Position numbers and translations under genes: made by a program. The notes beneath the pieces were generated by a model, which was not told the DNA's origin, made no database searches, and saw only the letters and a list, made by a program, of their open reading frames with translations. Shown piece after piece: positions 19,831 to 29,095 of a DNA stretch of 59,923 bases. Numbering within the stretch: the stretch's first letter is position 1; each line of letters starts with the position of its first letter. Source of the DNA: Pseudomonadota bacterium (GTDB lineage Bacteria > Desulfobacterota > Syntrophorhabdia > Syntrophorhabdales > Syntrophorhabdaceae); contig JAPLKC010000088.1 in the NCBI GenBank assembly GCA_026388255.1, positions 1 through 59,923 of the forward strand, read 5' to 3'.

Positions 19831-22107
19831 TTGTTTATAATAGCCGTATTATCATTCATATGTGGTATATATTGTGAAGTTTCATACGCTTTACGCCTGA
19901 ATATAATATCTATTTTATTTTTTATATCCATTTGTTTTATTCCTGTCATCATCGATAAAAAAACCAGATTTGCATCAATACTTATTTTTCTCTGTTTTTT
20001 TCTCACAGGTGTAATAAGAACCGGGATTGTAACTGCAGAAAAAGCATCTCTTGATCCCGGTCTCACAGAAGAAAATGAAATTTATGAAGGTTATATAACA
20101 GATTCTTCAAAACATATCAAAACGGTCAAACTTATAACACCTTCAAGTCTAAACAATATCGGCGTGGCTTTTATAACAGACCTGGATTTAAACATAGGCG
20201 ACAAAATTCGCTTTTATGGCAAAATAAGGGAACTGTCTCCTGCATTTAACAACCCCTCTACTACATCATGGAAATGGCTAAAAAAATTGGAAGGGATCAA
20301 CTATGAGATGAAAGGCACGGTGATTACCGTTCTGCCGGGGAGAAATTTTATACAAACATTGAGGAATAAACTCAAAAAAACCATTGAGGATTCCGGCGCG
20401 AAGCAACAGGATGTGATAAAGGCGCTTACCATAGGCGATAAAACATCACTTAATGAAAATACTATAAACCTTTTTCTTAAAACAGGGACTTCGCATATCC
20501 TCGCCATATCAGGCTTACACGTCGGCATAATAACAGGTTTTTTCTTCTTCATACTTTGTTGGTTACTGGGAAGATTCCGCACACTGAAGCTATCCGGTAG
20601 ACATACAAAATATGCATCACTTATGACAATCCCATTCCCCTTTATATTTATGATAATTTCCGGTTCAAGTGTATCAACAATCAGGGCAACCATTATGATA
20701 ACAGTCTTCATGCTTTCCCTCTTTTTTGAGAAGCAGAGAGAGATTACAAACACTATTGCCTTGAGCGCCCTCATCATTCTTCTAATATACCCCCACTCTC
20801 TGTTTATGCCCTCTTTTCAATTGTCTTTTATGAGTGTTCTTTTTATCGTGATAATCATGGGAAAATTGTATCCTTATATAAAACTCAAAAATACATACAT
20901 CAAATGGCTTTCAACATCAGCTTTAACAACAGTGGCTGCAACCATCGGAACATTGCCCATCGTTATATATCATTTCTACGGTATTAATCCTTTCTGTATG
21001 ATCCATAACATAATTTCAATTCCTGTTATGTGCATGGTTTCTATCCCTGTCAGTTTTTCAGGTATGATATTGCCTTATGGCTGGTATTTACTACGTCTTG
21101 CAGGAGAGCTTTTAAACCTGAACATCGCTGCATTAAGTTACCTCGATATAGGATATATATTCCCAATTATAAGACCGAACCTTTTTGAAATGCTGTTATT
21201 CTATGCACTACTTCTTTGCATAATTTTTTTTAAGAAAAAGCTCGTCCTGAGTCTCTTAATTATTATTATAATTCCCCTAACAATAGTCCAGATCTCAATT
21301 GTTTGCAAAGATAGGTTCAATAATAACATTTCTCTGAATTTCATAGATGTCGGGATAGGAGAAGCTATCCTCGTGGAAGCGCCTAAGGGCATCAGGATGC
21401 TTATTGACGCCGGAGGTGATTTCAGGGGTAACTTTGATACAGGCAGGGCTATCGTAACACCAATCCTTCTGTCAAGAAAGATTCTCACATTAGATTATGT
21501 AATCAACACCCATCCGCATAGCGATCATGCTGGCGGGATTCCGTACATTTTAAATACCTTTAAGGTAAAAACATTCGTTACAGGAGGGTATTATTCAAAC
21601 GATTCAGCATTTATGGAAATCCACAAAATTGTAAAAGATAAAAAAATAAATTTTCAGTTGTGGAAACAGGGCAATAAAATCAGTATTAATAATGATACAC
21701 AGATACTTGTTATGAACCCTCAGAAGGATTTTCAGGGCGATGATTTGAACAATTCATCGCTTGTCCTGAAATTTATATATAAAAACACCTCTTTTCTTCT
21801 TACAGGAGATATCGGATCAGAGGTTGAGGAAAAACTGATATTATCGGGCATGCCCCTTGCGTCAAAGATCATGAAAATACCCCATCACGGGAGCAAGCAT
21901 TCAAGCAGCCCCCCATTCCTTTTTGCAGTCAAACCGGACATAGCCATATTAAGCGTAGGGAGCGGGATAAAAGGACTACCGTCAGAAGAAGCTATTGAGA
22001 GGTATAAAATGCTCTCTATACCCGTCTTGAGAACTGATAAAAATGGATTTATTCAAATAAGTTCTGACGGGGACAGGATTACCGGTATCAAGTCATACCG
22101 GCAATAA
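19831..22107 (+). CDS. comEC: ComEC/Rec2 DNA-uptake channel protein
   Basis: The 758-residue protein has an N-terminal soluble OB-like region, a competence membrane domain with about eight helices containing GTSHILAISGLHVGIITG and SGSSVSTIRATIMI, and a C-terminal metallo-beta-lactamase domain with NTHPHSDHAGGIPYI near residue 559 and IPHHGSKHSS. ComEC moves single-stranded DNA across the inner membrane. The predicted start is TTG 19831 with AAAGG at long range. No comEA or pilus gene is nearby, as is common outside Firmicutes. Confidence 0.9.
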   Translation: MFIIAVLSFICGIYCEVSYALRLNIISILFFISICFIPVIIDKKTRFASILIFLCFFLTGVIRTGIVTAEKASLDPGLTEENEIYEGYITDSSKHIKTVKLITPSSLNNIGVAFITDLDLNIGDKIRFYGKIRELSPAFNNPSTTSWKWLKKLEGINYEMKGTVITVLPGRNFIQTLRNKLKKTIEDSGAKQQDVIKALTIGDKTSLNENTINLFLKTGTSHILAISGLHVGIITGFFFFILCWLLGRFRTLKLSGRHTKYASLMTIPFPFIFMIISGSSVSTIRATIMITVFMLSLFFEKQREITNTIALSALIILLIYPHSLFMPSFQLSFMSVLFIVIIMGKLYPYIKLKNTYIKWLSTSALTTVAATIGTLPIVIYHFYGINPFCMIHNIISIPVMCMVSIPVSFSGMILPYGWYLLRLAGELLNLNIAALSYLDIGYIFPIIRPNLFEMLLFYALLLCIIFFKKKLVLSLLIIIIIPLTIVQISIVCKDRFNNNISLNFIDVGIGEAILVEAPKGIRMLIDAGGDFRGNFDTGRAIVTPILLSRKILTLDYVINTHPHSDHAGGIPYILNTFKVKTFVTGGYYSNDSAFMEIHKIVKDKKINFQLWKQGNKISINNDTQILVMNPQKDFQGDDLNNSSLVLKFIYKNTSFLLTGDIGSEVEEKLILSGMPLASKIMKIPHHGSKHSSSPPFLFAVKPDIAILSVGSGIKGLPSEEAIERYKMLSIPVLRTDKNGFIQISSDGDRITGIKSYRQ

Positions 22108-22111
22108 TGGG

Positions 22112-22140
22112 TTGTTAGACGTTCGGATATCGGCTATAAT
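22112..22140 (+). promoter_or_regulatory. Sigma-70 promoter of the RHH-acetolactate decarboxylase gene
   Basis: TTGTTA (22112-22117), a 17-bp spacer and perfect TATAAT (22135-22140) lie 45 bp before the ATG, just after the comEC stop. GATATC, a 6-bp palindrome, lies inside the spacer and could be part of an operator, though this is speculative. Confidence 0.6.
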
Positions 22141-22185
22141 GTATTTCAAGGCAAATATCTACAGTAAAAAAAGGGGGGTGTAACA

Positions 22186-23034
22186 ATGTCCGGCAATCAA
22201 TACCTTTCAAGACTTGAGCTTCATTTGTCTGATGAACTCCTTATAAAGTTAAAAAATGCAACTGAACGCACAGGTTGTTCAGAAGCAGAGCTTGTCGACC
22301 GGGCGCTTCGTAGATTCTTCAATGATAAACAGGCCGGTATCTCCGTCTATCTTTCTGCACCAATCAATGCTCTTGTAGAAGGTTTTTATGTAGAGAACAC
22401 AACAATAGCCGATATAAAAAGACACGGCGATTTTGGTCTGGGAACCTTCAATTATCTGGACGGGGAAATGGTTTTGCTTGACGGCATTGTCTACCAGATC
22501 AGATCTGACGGATATGTTTATAACATCGGGGACAATGAGCAATCACCTTTTGCCTGTGTGACCTTTTTTAATCCTGATACATTTGACGATATCAGCGGCA
22601 GTATCGATTCAACAGATTTTTATAGCTTCCTTAACAATCTCATACCTTCAGAGAATATGCTTTACGCTATTCGTATAGACGGTATCTTCAACCACGTAAG
22701 AACAAGGGCTGTTCCAAAATCCCAAAATTACAGGCCTCTTGTGGAAGCAACAAAAAATCAGCCTGTTTTTGATTTCCACGATGTTGAGGGTTCTTTGGCA
22801 GGCTTCTATACACCGCGCTTTATGGAATCTCTAAATGCCCCCGGCTATCACATGCACTTCCTCACAGAAGACCGCCGGCATGGAGGACATTTAATTGAAT
22901 GCTCATTAAAAAAGGCACGCATAGGCATTCAACATGTACCCAAATTGGAAGTAGGGTTGCCCATTACACTTGATTATCTTACTGCTGATCTGACGCGGGA
23001 TATCGGTAAGGATTTAGATAAAGCAGAGAGATAA
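22186..23034 (+). CDS. budA: Alpha-acetolactate decarboxylase with N-terminal ribbon-helix-helix domain
   Basis: Residues about 53-275 match acetolactate decarboxylase, which turns 2-acetolactate into acetoin. The zinc-site pattern HxH-x10-H is intact (H222, H224, H235, within GYHMHFLTEDRRHGGH), E94 lies in DGEMVLLDG, and arginines 172/174 are in the expected place. Residues about 6-48 form an extra domain typical of CopG-like ribbon-helix-helix DNA binders: a strand SRLELHLSD and two helices through SEAELVDRALRRFF. A GGGGGG-containing ribosome site precedes the ATG. No acetolactate synthase is in the window. The fusion hints at autoregulation or oligomerisation. Confidence 0.85.
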   Translation: MSGNQYLSRLELHLSDELLIKLKNATERTGCSEAELVDRALRRFFNDKQAGISVYLSAPINALVEGFYVENTTIADIKRHGDFGLGTFNYLDGEMVLLDGIVYQIRSDGYVYNIGDNEQSPFACVTFFNPDTFDDISGSIDSTDFYSFLNNLIPSENMLYAIRIDGIFNHVRTRAVPKSQNYRPLVEATKNQPVFDFHDVEGSLAGFYTPRFMESLNAPGYHMHFLTEDRRHGGHLIECSLKKARIGIQHVPKLEVGLPITLDYLTADLTRDIGKDLDKAER

Positions 23035-23058
23035 AAAAATCCATAAAGGAGAAATTAT

Positions 23059-23436
23059 TTATTCGACACTTCCGTACAAGGGAAAATGCATGCGTATCTT
23101 TTCTTCAATGTCGTTTATTATGATTTGAGCAAGGTCTAAGGGCATTTGCGCCTTCTGCCAGCCTTGTGGTCCGTACTCCAGCCTTTCAATATCTATCATA
23201 AAAAAGTTAGCTATTCTCGCAGGTCTCCATGTAAGCATTGCCTTTATTGTTTCCAGGACTGCATCTTCTACTTCTATTCCCCCTTTTTCATATCCCCATT
23301 GCGCAAGTTGAACATAATAAAGTGATGCAGGGTCCGGTTTTATACCTGTTTCGCCAAGCATTTCCTTTGCCTTTTCATTAACGGGCATACCGTTCAACGT
23401 GTTAATATCTATTAATAGTCTTTCCTGATCTTCCAT
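23059..23436 (-). CDS. Hypothetical protein (125 aa) downstream of a hybrid histidine kinase
   Basis: The chosen ATG 23436 has AAAGG 5 nt upstream; a GTG two codons earlier is also possible. The product is soluble and acidic, with no signal peptide. It starts MEDQERLLIDINTLNGMPVN and has a Trp/Tyr-rich centre (YYVQLAQWGYEKGG). I recognise no family. The start overlaps the stop of the histidine kinase gene, so the two are probably made together and the protein may be an accessory to that signalling pathway. Confidence 0.6.
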   Translation of the reverse strand: MEDQERLLIDINTLNGMPVNEKAKEMLGETGIKPDPASLYYVQLAQWGYEKGGIEVEDAVLETIKAMLTWRPARIANFFMIDIERLEYGPQGWQKAQMPLDLAQIIINDIEEKIRMHFPLYGSVE

Positions 23437-23438
23437 GC

Positions 23439-25007
23439 TCACCTTTCTTCATCATAGTTTGAATCAAGCACTTCTCTGACCTTTTTGGAAAGCTCATCTA
23501 TACTGAAAGGCTTTTGTATAAATGACTTGCATCCCTGTTTCATGATACCGGCTGCCTGACCATTCAGACTATATCCGCTCGACAGGATCACCTTGACATA
23601 AGGATTTATTATTTTCATAAGCGCAAAAGCCTCTCCACCGCCTATATCCGGCATGATCATATCAAGAATAACTATATCTATTTCTTCTTTTTTCGACCTG
23701 TATATTTCAACAGCATCCTCCCCGCTACTTGCTGTTATCACCTTATAACCCAATGTTTCAAGAAGTTCCCTGCAAACGCTTATTACCGCAGCTTCATCAT
23801 CTACTATGAGGATATTCTCACTTCCTTTTATAGCTCGTACCGATTTCTTGTTCCTTTCAACTTCTTTCACCAAAGCGGGGAGGTAAACATTAAACGTTGT
23901 TCCATGACCTTTTTCACTATAAACGTTGATAAAGCCAAGATGATTTTTAATAATGCCATAGATGGATGCAAGCCCGAGGCCTGAGCCTCTGCCCATCTCT
24001 TTTGTGGTAAAAAAAGGCTCAAAAATCCTTTCCCTTGTCCTCTCATCCATACCCGGTCCTGTATCAGTTACAGAAACCTTTACATATTCTCCAGGCTTTA
24101 CAGTATAAGGTTTTACATAACCTTCATCGAGAGTAATGTTCTTTGTTTCAATATAGAGATCGCCTCCGGCAGGCATGGACTGCCAGGCATTTACGTAAAG
24201 ATTAAACATCACCTGCTCGATTTGCCCATGGTCTACTTCAACGATATAAATGTCCCTTGCCTTTTTATAGTGTACTGTAATATCCTTTTTCGTACGGCCA
24301 AACATCGTAGAAGTTTTATGAATGACTTCATTTAAGTCCACCTGCTTAACTTCATATTTTCCACCCCGTGCAAATCCAAGGAGTTGTCTCGTCAGGTCGG
24401 CGCCGTTCCTTACAAGATCCTCTATGCTCTTTAACTTGTCATAATGAGGATGATTGGGTTCCATGCTGTAAAGAACGAGCGATGCATATCCCTGTATTCC
24501 CATGAGGAGGTTGTTAAAATCATGGGCTATACCACCGGCAAGCGTGCCTACTGCTTCCATTTTTTGTGATTGAATAAACTGAGATTCGAGCCGTTTACGT
24601 TCGGTAATATCTTCCGCTATACATTCATAATAGAGTATTTTACCGGAAGCATCACGAACAGTACGTATATTCATTGAAAGCCATATCTTGCTTTTGTCCT
24701 TTCGGTATAGCTGGATTTCATATCCTTTTAAGATGTTCTTCGTCTTCAATATTTTTATAAAACCCTTAAAATCTTCAGGGTTCACAAACAGTTCTTGTCC
24801 GATATTATTAATACTCCCGATCATTTCTTCGGGCGATTCAAAACCGTGCATACGGGCTAATGACCTGTTTGCATTAAGATATTTACCTTCCAAGGCAACT
24901 TGAGCAATACCCATAATGGCATTTTCATAAAAATCTCGATATGCTTCTTCGGTTTGTTTTATCCTTTCTTTTGACTGGTCATGATCATACATCCCTGAGT
25001 TTTTCAT
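23439..25007 (-). CDS. Hybrid PAS sensor histidine kinase with C-terminal receiver domain
   Basis: The order is a PAS domain (about residues 20-135), a HisKA dimerisation helix with phospho-acceptor H162 in [11 protein letters not shown], an HATPase domain with [20 protein letters not shown] and [11 protein letters not shown], and a receiver domain from about 400 with VDDEAAV, phospho-acceptor aspartate in [13 protein letters not shown] and the lysine in QKPFS. No membrane helix is present, so it is cytosolic. It overlaps the upstream ppx gene by 23 bp, suggesting co-expression with polyphosphate or (p)ppGpp turnover. No separate DNA-binding regulator is adjacent. Confidence 0.92.
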   Translation of the reverse strand: MKNSGMYDHDQSKERIKQTEEAYRDFYENAIMGIAQVALEGKYLNANRSLARMHGFESPEEMIGSINNIGQELFVNPEDFKGFIKILKTKNILKGYEIQLYRKDKSKIWLSMNIRTVRDASGKILYYECIAEDITERKRLESQFIQSQKMEAVGTLAGGIAHDFNNLLMGIQGYASLVLYSMEPNHPHYDKLKSIEDLVRNGADLTRQLLGFARGGKYEVKQVDLNEVIHKTSTMFGRTKKDITVHYKKARDIYIVEVDHGQIEQVMFNLYVNAWQSMPAGGDLYIETKNITLDEGYVKPYTVKPGEYVKVSVTDTGPGMDERTRERIFEPFFTTKEMGRGSGLGLASIYGIIKNHLGFINVYSEKGHGTTFNVYLPALVKEVERNKKSVRAIKGSENILIVDDEAAVISVCRELLETLGYKVITASSGEDAVEIYRSKKEEIDIVILDMIMPDIGGGEAFALMKIINPYVKVILSSGYSLNGQAAGIMKQGCKSFIQKPFSIDELSKKVREVLDSNYDEER

Positions 25008-25893
25008 GAATAACCCCGTACCTTACCCCCTTAGTACTTACAATCAAATTATCAATTTCAAAATATACCATAATTTCTCTTAAAAACATAATCCCCTGTA
25101 GCAAAATATCTTCCCTGCCCCTCTCCATGCCCTTTATAGCGCTTCGACCGGATGTATCCATGTTTTTCATCAAATCAATTAATATGTCAATATCTTTTAA
25201 AATTATCCTGGCAGTGTGGACTTTATCCTTATCAAAGATTTCAAGGCCAAGGAGAATGCCTGTCAGGTTTGTAATTGTCCCTCCTGCGCCTACAAGGCTA
25301 CTCCCACAACCATCAAAAGGCAACCTGTGTAATAAACCCTTTGCGTAATCTGCCAACAAAGATAGTTCATCCTTAAGCGGAGGATCATGTTTAATAAACA
25401 TTTCCGTAAGCTTGACGGTACCGGTAGGCAGCGAGATAAAATCTAAAAATCCCTGGCCGTTCCCTTTTATGATTTCCGTGCTTCCGCCACCGATATCTAT
25501 AACAATAAGGTTTTCGTCTTTAATCAATTTATCATTTTTTACAGAAAGATACGTATAATAGGCTTCATCATGCTCGCTTATAATTCTGATAGTGAGTTTA
25601 AGCTTCTCCCTGACCATTTTTAAAAAAACTTCTGCATTCCCTGCTTCCCTTAAAGCACTTGTACCTACACATAAAATTTCGTGAACATCATTTTCATCTA
25701 TTATCTTTTTGTACTCTTCAAGAGCACAAAAAGTCCTTATCATCGCATCATCGCAGATACATCCTTTTTCCTTCAGGCCTTCCCCGAGCCTTGTTATGGT
25801 GGAAATATCAAGGATATCCGATATCCCTTTGTCCACTTCTGCAATAAGCAACAATACTGTATTTGTTCCCACATCAATGGAAGCATATTTCAT
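24985..25893 (-). CDS. ppx: Ppx/GppA-type exopolyphosphatase/pppGpp phosphatase
   Basis: This 302-residue member of the actin-like Ppx/GppA family starts with ASIDVGTNTVLLLIAEV and has the phosphate loop VIDIGGGSTEII and the GAGGTITNLTGI segment. Only the two N-terminal ASKHA domains are present; the C-terminal HD-like domains of E. coli enzymes are missing, as in many short forms. It hydrolyses polyphosphate and/or pppGpp. AAGAGG lies 8 nt before ATG 25893. The promoter region is shared with the divergent ccdA gene. Confidence 0.88.
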   Translation of the reverse strand: MKYASIDVGTNTVLLLIAEVDKGISDILDISTITRLGEGLKEKGCICDDAMIRTFCALEEYKKIIDENDVHEILCVGTSALREAGNAEVFLKMVREKLKLTIRIISEHDEAYYTYLSVKNDKLIKDENLIVIDIGGGSTEIIKGNGQGFLDFISLPTGTVKLTEMFIKHDPPLKDELSLLADYAKGLLHRLPFDGCGSSLVGAGGTITNLTGILLGLEIFDKDKVHTARIILKDIDILIDLMKNMDTSGRSAIKGMERGREDILLQGIMFLREIMVYFEIDNLIVSTKGVRYGVIHEKLRDV

Positions 25894-25922
25894 TTGACAA
25901 CCTCTTTTAAAATAAATATTAT
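25894..25922 (+). promoter_or_regulatory. Consensus sigma-70 promoter facing ccdA
   Basis: TTGACA (25894-25899), a 17-bp spacer and TATTAT (25917-25922) occupy almost the whole 36-bp gap between ppx and ccdA. The predicted transcription start falls at about 25929-25930, directly at the proposed ccdA ATG. On the opposite strand the same gap contains TATAAT for ppx. Confidence 0.65.
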
Positions 25923-25929
25923 AGCCTCT

Positions 25930-26670
25930 ATGATTTCAGGAGGTATAATCTCTTTCATAGATTTTAGCGGAATAGTCGCCTTCGGCTCAGGTCTTTTGTC
26001 TTTTTTCAGTCTCTGTGTCCTGCCTCTGATCCCATCCTATTTAATTTTTATCAGCGGGATAACGTTTGATAATTATAATGAACTTGAAACAAAAAAATAC
26101 AGAAAAATCGTCCTCATACACTCCCTGGCTTTTGCTGCCGGTTTTTCATTTGTTTTTGTAGCACTTGGGCTGTCATCTTCCATTATTGGTGGTATTCTGT
26201 CTGAATACCAATCATATATCACAAAAATTGGTGGCGTGTTACTTGTAATCATGGGTCTTTTTTATCTGAACATTATAAATATACCCATTATGAACCGGGA
26301 AAAGGTTATCCATCTTAAAGAAAAGCCTCTTGGCATTTTTGGTTCATTCATTGTGGGAATAACATTTTCTTTCGGCTGGACGCCTTGTATCGGACCAGCA
26401 CTATCTTCCATACTGATCATTGCTTCGGCTGCAAAAAACATTTGGAAGGGCGCCTACCTTCTCAGCCTTTACTCGTTGGGGCTTGCGATTCCTTTTATCA
26501 TGTCCGCCCTACTTTTTGACAGGCTCCTCGGCTTCTTAAAAAAATTCGGGTACTTAGTCAAATACTCAATGAAGATATTAGGTGTGCTCCTGATAATAAT
26601 CGGTATTTTGCTCTTCACTTCTTATTTCAGTACGTTAAGCCTCTGGGTGGGACAGTTGTTCCCTTTGTAG
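25930..26670 (+). CDS. ccdA: CcdA/DsbD-type thiol-disulfide transmembrane protein
   Basis: CcdA carries electrons from cytoplasmic thioredoxin across the membrane for cytochrome c maturation and other periplasmic thiols. The 246-residue protein has six helices and the paired cysteines in FFSLCVLPLIPSYL and FGWTPCIGPALSS. The same frame stays open far upstream into ppx, but family length supports ATG 25930. That ATG lacks a ribosome site and sits at the predicted transcript start. GGAGGT occurs just inside the gene at 25939-25944 with no good start codon behind it. Leaderless translation is one explanation. Confidence 0.87.
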   Translation: MISGGIISFIDFSGIVAFGSGLLSFFSLCVLPLIPSYLIFISGITFDNYNELETKKYRKIVLIHSLAFAAGFSFVFVALGLSSSIIGGILSEYQSYITKIGGVLLVIMGLFYLNIINIPIMNREKVIHLKEKPLGIFGSFIVGITFSFGWTPCIGPALSSILIIASAAKNIWKGAYLLSLYSLGLAIPFIMSALLFDRLLGFLKKFGYLVKYSMKILGVLLIIIGILLFTSYFSTLSLWVGQLFPL

Positions 26671-26699
26671 CCCATCAGGTGGTTAACATAATGCCCCCT

Positions 26700-26970
26700 A
26701 CCCCTTTAGCACCTTATAAAAACTGACATCCGGATAGGCACTTTCTTTATCGAACATTAGTAAGCAATCGTTGAACCATTCAGGATTGATATTACGGCAT
26801 CCGGGATGATGAGGCCGTATCGCCATTGGTGCTTTATGCCCGTTGAATAGCGTGGTCCGGGAGTTGGCAAATTTGTCATTGGTGAAGCATATGCTATCCC
26901 GTTCAGAAGAGAGTCGTACATCGACAACTTCCCTTTCCGGTCATGCCGATTATATATTTCAGAGGTCGGA
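26700..26970 (+). ncRNA. Candidate bridge-RNA region of the IS110 element
   Basis: This gap has no good coding frame. In IS110 elements of the group with the long non-coding end upstream of the transposase, this position encodes the bridge RNA that pairs with target and donor DNA. CATCCGG (about 26730) and CCGGGATG (about 26807) could pair with a one-base bulge. The RNA itself is inferred from position, not seen. Confidence 0.3.
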
Positions 26971-26973
26971 TTG

Positions 26974-28300
26974 ATGAAACAGAAAAAGTCCGTAAGGAAA
27001 AAGGAAATGAATCTCCCGAAGCATCTTGAACATATCAACCGTTATGCAGCAGGTATCGACATTGTTTCCAGGAGCCACTTCGTAGCTGTTCCCGAGGGAA
27101 CCGATAATAAGCTTGTCCGCGAATTTTCAACCTTCACCGGAGATCTTGAAAAACTGGCTGAATGGTTGATCTCCTGCGGCGTTACCACAGTTGCAATGGA
27201 ATCCACCGGTGTGTACTGGATACCGGTCTTTGAGATTCTTGAGAGTCACGGACTTGAGGTCAAATTGGTTAACGCCCGTCATGTCAAGAATGTTCCCGGC
27301 AGAAAAAGCGATGTACCGGATTGCCAGTGGCTTCAGCAACTGCATACCTACGGATTGCTCCATGGGGCTTTCCGTCCCGCAGATGAGGTCTGCACACTTC
27401 GTGCCTATGTACGTCAAAGAAGTACGCTGTTACGCAGCGCTGCATCGTATATACAACGAATGCAGAAGGCATTGACCCAGATGAATCTGCAACTCCACAA
27501 TGTGGTGACAGACATTACCGGCACAACCGGCATGCGGATCATCAAGGCCATTCTCAATGGTGAACGTAACCCTGACACTCTTGCGTCCATGCGCTATCCT
27601 CGATGCAAGAATAGTATCGTAACGATAGCCCGTTCCCTGAAAGGCAACTACCGTACTGAACATCTCTTCAGTTTACAACAAGCATTTGAACTATATGAGG
27701 TTTACCAGACGAAGATAGCCGATTGCGATCAACAAATACTGGCCCAACTGAAAAGCTTTGATGATTCCTCAAACGATGCACCCACCGTTAAAGTGGAAGA
27801 TGCACTGATACGTATGTCAGGGGTTGACCTGACGAGCATCAACGGCATTGATACAACTACGGCGCTCAAGATACTTGCCGAGATCGGCACTGATATGAGC
27901 CGCTGGAAATCACCGAAGCACTTTGCCTCATGGCTTGGTCTCTCTCCCGGTGCTAAAATCAGCGGCGGCAAGGTCTTAAGCAGCGCCACCAAGCCGTTTG
28001 CCAATAAAGCTGCTGCAGCGTTGCGCATGGCTGCTTTTACCTTGTTTAATTCAAAGAGTGCGCTCGGTGCATATTTAGACGACAACGGGCACGAATGGGT
28101 GCCCCCAAGGCAATAACCGCTACTGCCCATAAACTGGCTCGTCTTATACCATGCTTACACACGGAACTTCCTATGTTGATGCCGGTCAGGAATATTATGA
28201 AAAACGCTATCGGTCCCGGGTTATACAAAATCTGAAACGGAAAGCTCAGGAATTGGGGTTTGAACTGGTAACAGTACAAAAGGCAAATGTTGTTTTATGA
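26974..28300 (+). pseudogene. IS110-family transposase, C-terminus broken by two frameshifts
   Basis: The first frame gives a protein to TAA 28116. It has the RuvC-like DEDD domain (AAGIDIVSRSHF, VAMESTGVYW, RKSDVPDCQW) and the transposase_20 domain with INGIDTTTALKIL and the probable catalytic serine in GAKISGGKV. After GAYL near 28077 the expected continuation, RRQRARMGAPKAITATAHKL, is in the second frame. After RLI near 28149 it moves to the third, MLTHGTSYVDAGQEYYEKRY, ending at TGA 28300. This fits loss of one base and then of one or four bases. AGAGG precedes ATG 26974. Confidence 0.85.
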
Positions 28301-28384
28301 AACTAATAATTTTGAATGGTTAAAGTTAAGTTACTCAGAAGTGAACAGCCAAACATTTAATACGATGAAAGGCAGCAATGCGGT

Positions 28385-29089
28385 TTATGAGTACTTTTTT
28401 ATTTCGAACCCTGTTTCGGTGTTATATTCCACATATGTTGAGGACTTGATAATATCGCCTGTATTAAGATAGTATTTTTTTGTGTTTTCTGAATTGTACT
28501 CCATTTTATCGGGTATGTGTGAGTGTGCAAGTATAACAGCATCATAGCCGTCGTCAAACTTTTTTAGGGCGAATTGTCTGAAGAGATCCATTACGTTTTT
28601 AATGAAGGGTTTTGTCTTCCTGGATAAAAATGCTCCTGAAATTGCAGCAATTTTCCATGTAAGGACCGGCCCGAACATATCCATTATTCCATAAATAAAA
28701 GGGGTTTTCAGGGCTTTGACAAGATAATTTCTCTTTATTTGATAGCCGTGGGTAATTAAAAACTTTTTGTTGTCAATATCTATGGTCAGCTCGTCCATGC
28801 ATTTGATGCCCGTATATGTTTCGAAAAAGCTGCCCATGTGAAATTCATGATTTCCTTCTATGAAGTATACACGTTTACCTTTGGCAGCAGTGGTTTTCAG
28901 CGCATCTATGACTTCCTTATACCAGGGGTAGATGTACCCGTCATAGCCGTGGTAGAATTCAAATAAGTCTCCGACGATAACCAGCATGTCTGCATCTTGA
29001 CATACATCATTGATAAATCGAACGAGAAAACCTGTTCTTCCATCATCTTTTTTGTTGAGATGGGCATCGGAAAAAAAGATTATTCTCAT
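28385..29089 (-). CDS. lpxH: UDP-2,3-diacylglucosamine pyrophosphatase-like metallophosphoesterase
   Basis: The 234-residue protein has the calcineurin-like metal site: SDAHL near residue 8, VGDLFEFYH near 41, EGNHEFHMG near 80 and LAHSHIPD near 192. LpxH removes UMP from UDP-2,3-diacylglucosamine in lipid A synthesis at the inner membrane. Its position at the end of the LPS-related run supports this role. YbbF/LpxH-like proteins of other specificity are the alternative. It follows rmlD by 6 bp. Confidence 0.8.
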   Translation of the reverse strand: MRIIFFSDAHLNKKDDGRTGFLVRFINDVCQDADMLVIVGDLFEFYHGYDGYIYPWYKEVIDALKTTAAKGKRVYFIEGNHEFHMGSFFETYTGIKCMDELTIDIDNKKFLITHGYQIKRNYLVKALKTPFIYGIMDMFGPVLTWKIAAISGAFLSRKTKPFIKNVMDLFRQFALKKFDDGYDAVILAHSHIPDKMEYNSENTKKYYLNTGDIIKSSTYVEYNTETGFEIKKYS

Positions 29090-29095
29090 GATTGT

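Larger units (their letters stand above)
26671..28384 (+). mobile_element. Decayed IS110-family insertion sequence
   Basis: The element lies between the ccdA stop and the convergent lpxH stop. It holds an IS110-type transposase with a broken 3' end and about 300 bp of non-coding DNA upstream, where IS110 elements carry their guide (bridge) RNA. IS110 members have no or very short terminal inverted repeats, so exact ends cannot be set; limits given are the flanking genes. Confidence 0.8.

Noticed and set aside
25681-25929. Upstream extension of the ccdA frame into ppx
   Set aside because: It is antisense to conserved ppx sequence, and CcdA family length fits a start at 25930.
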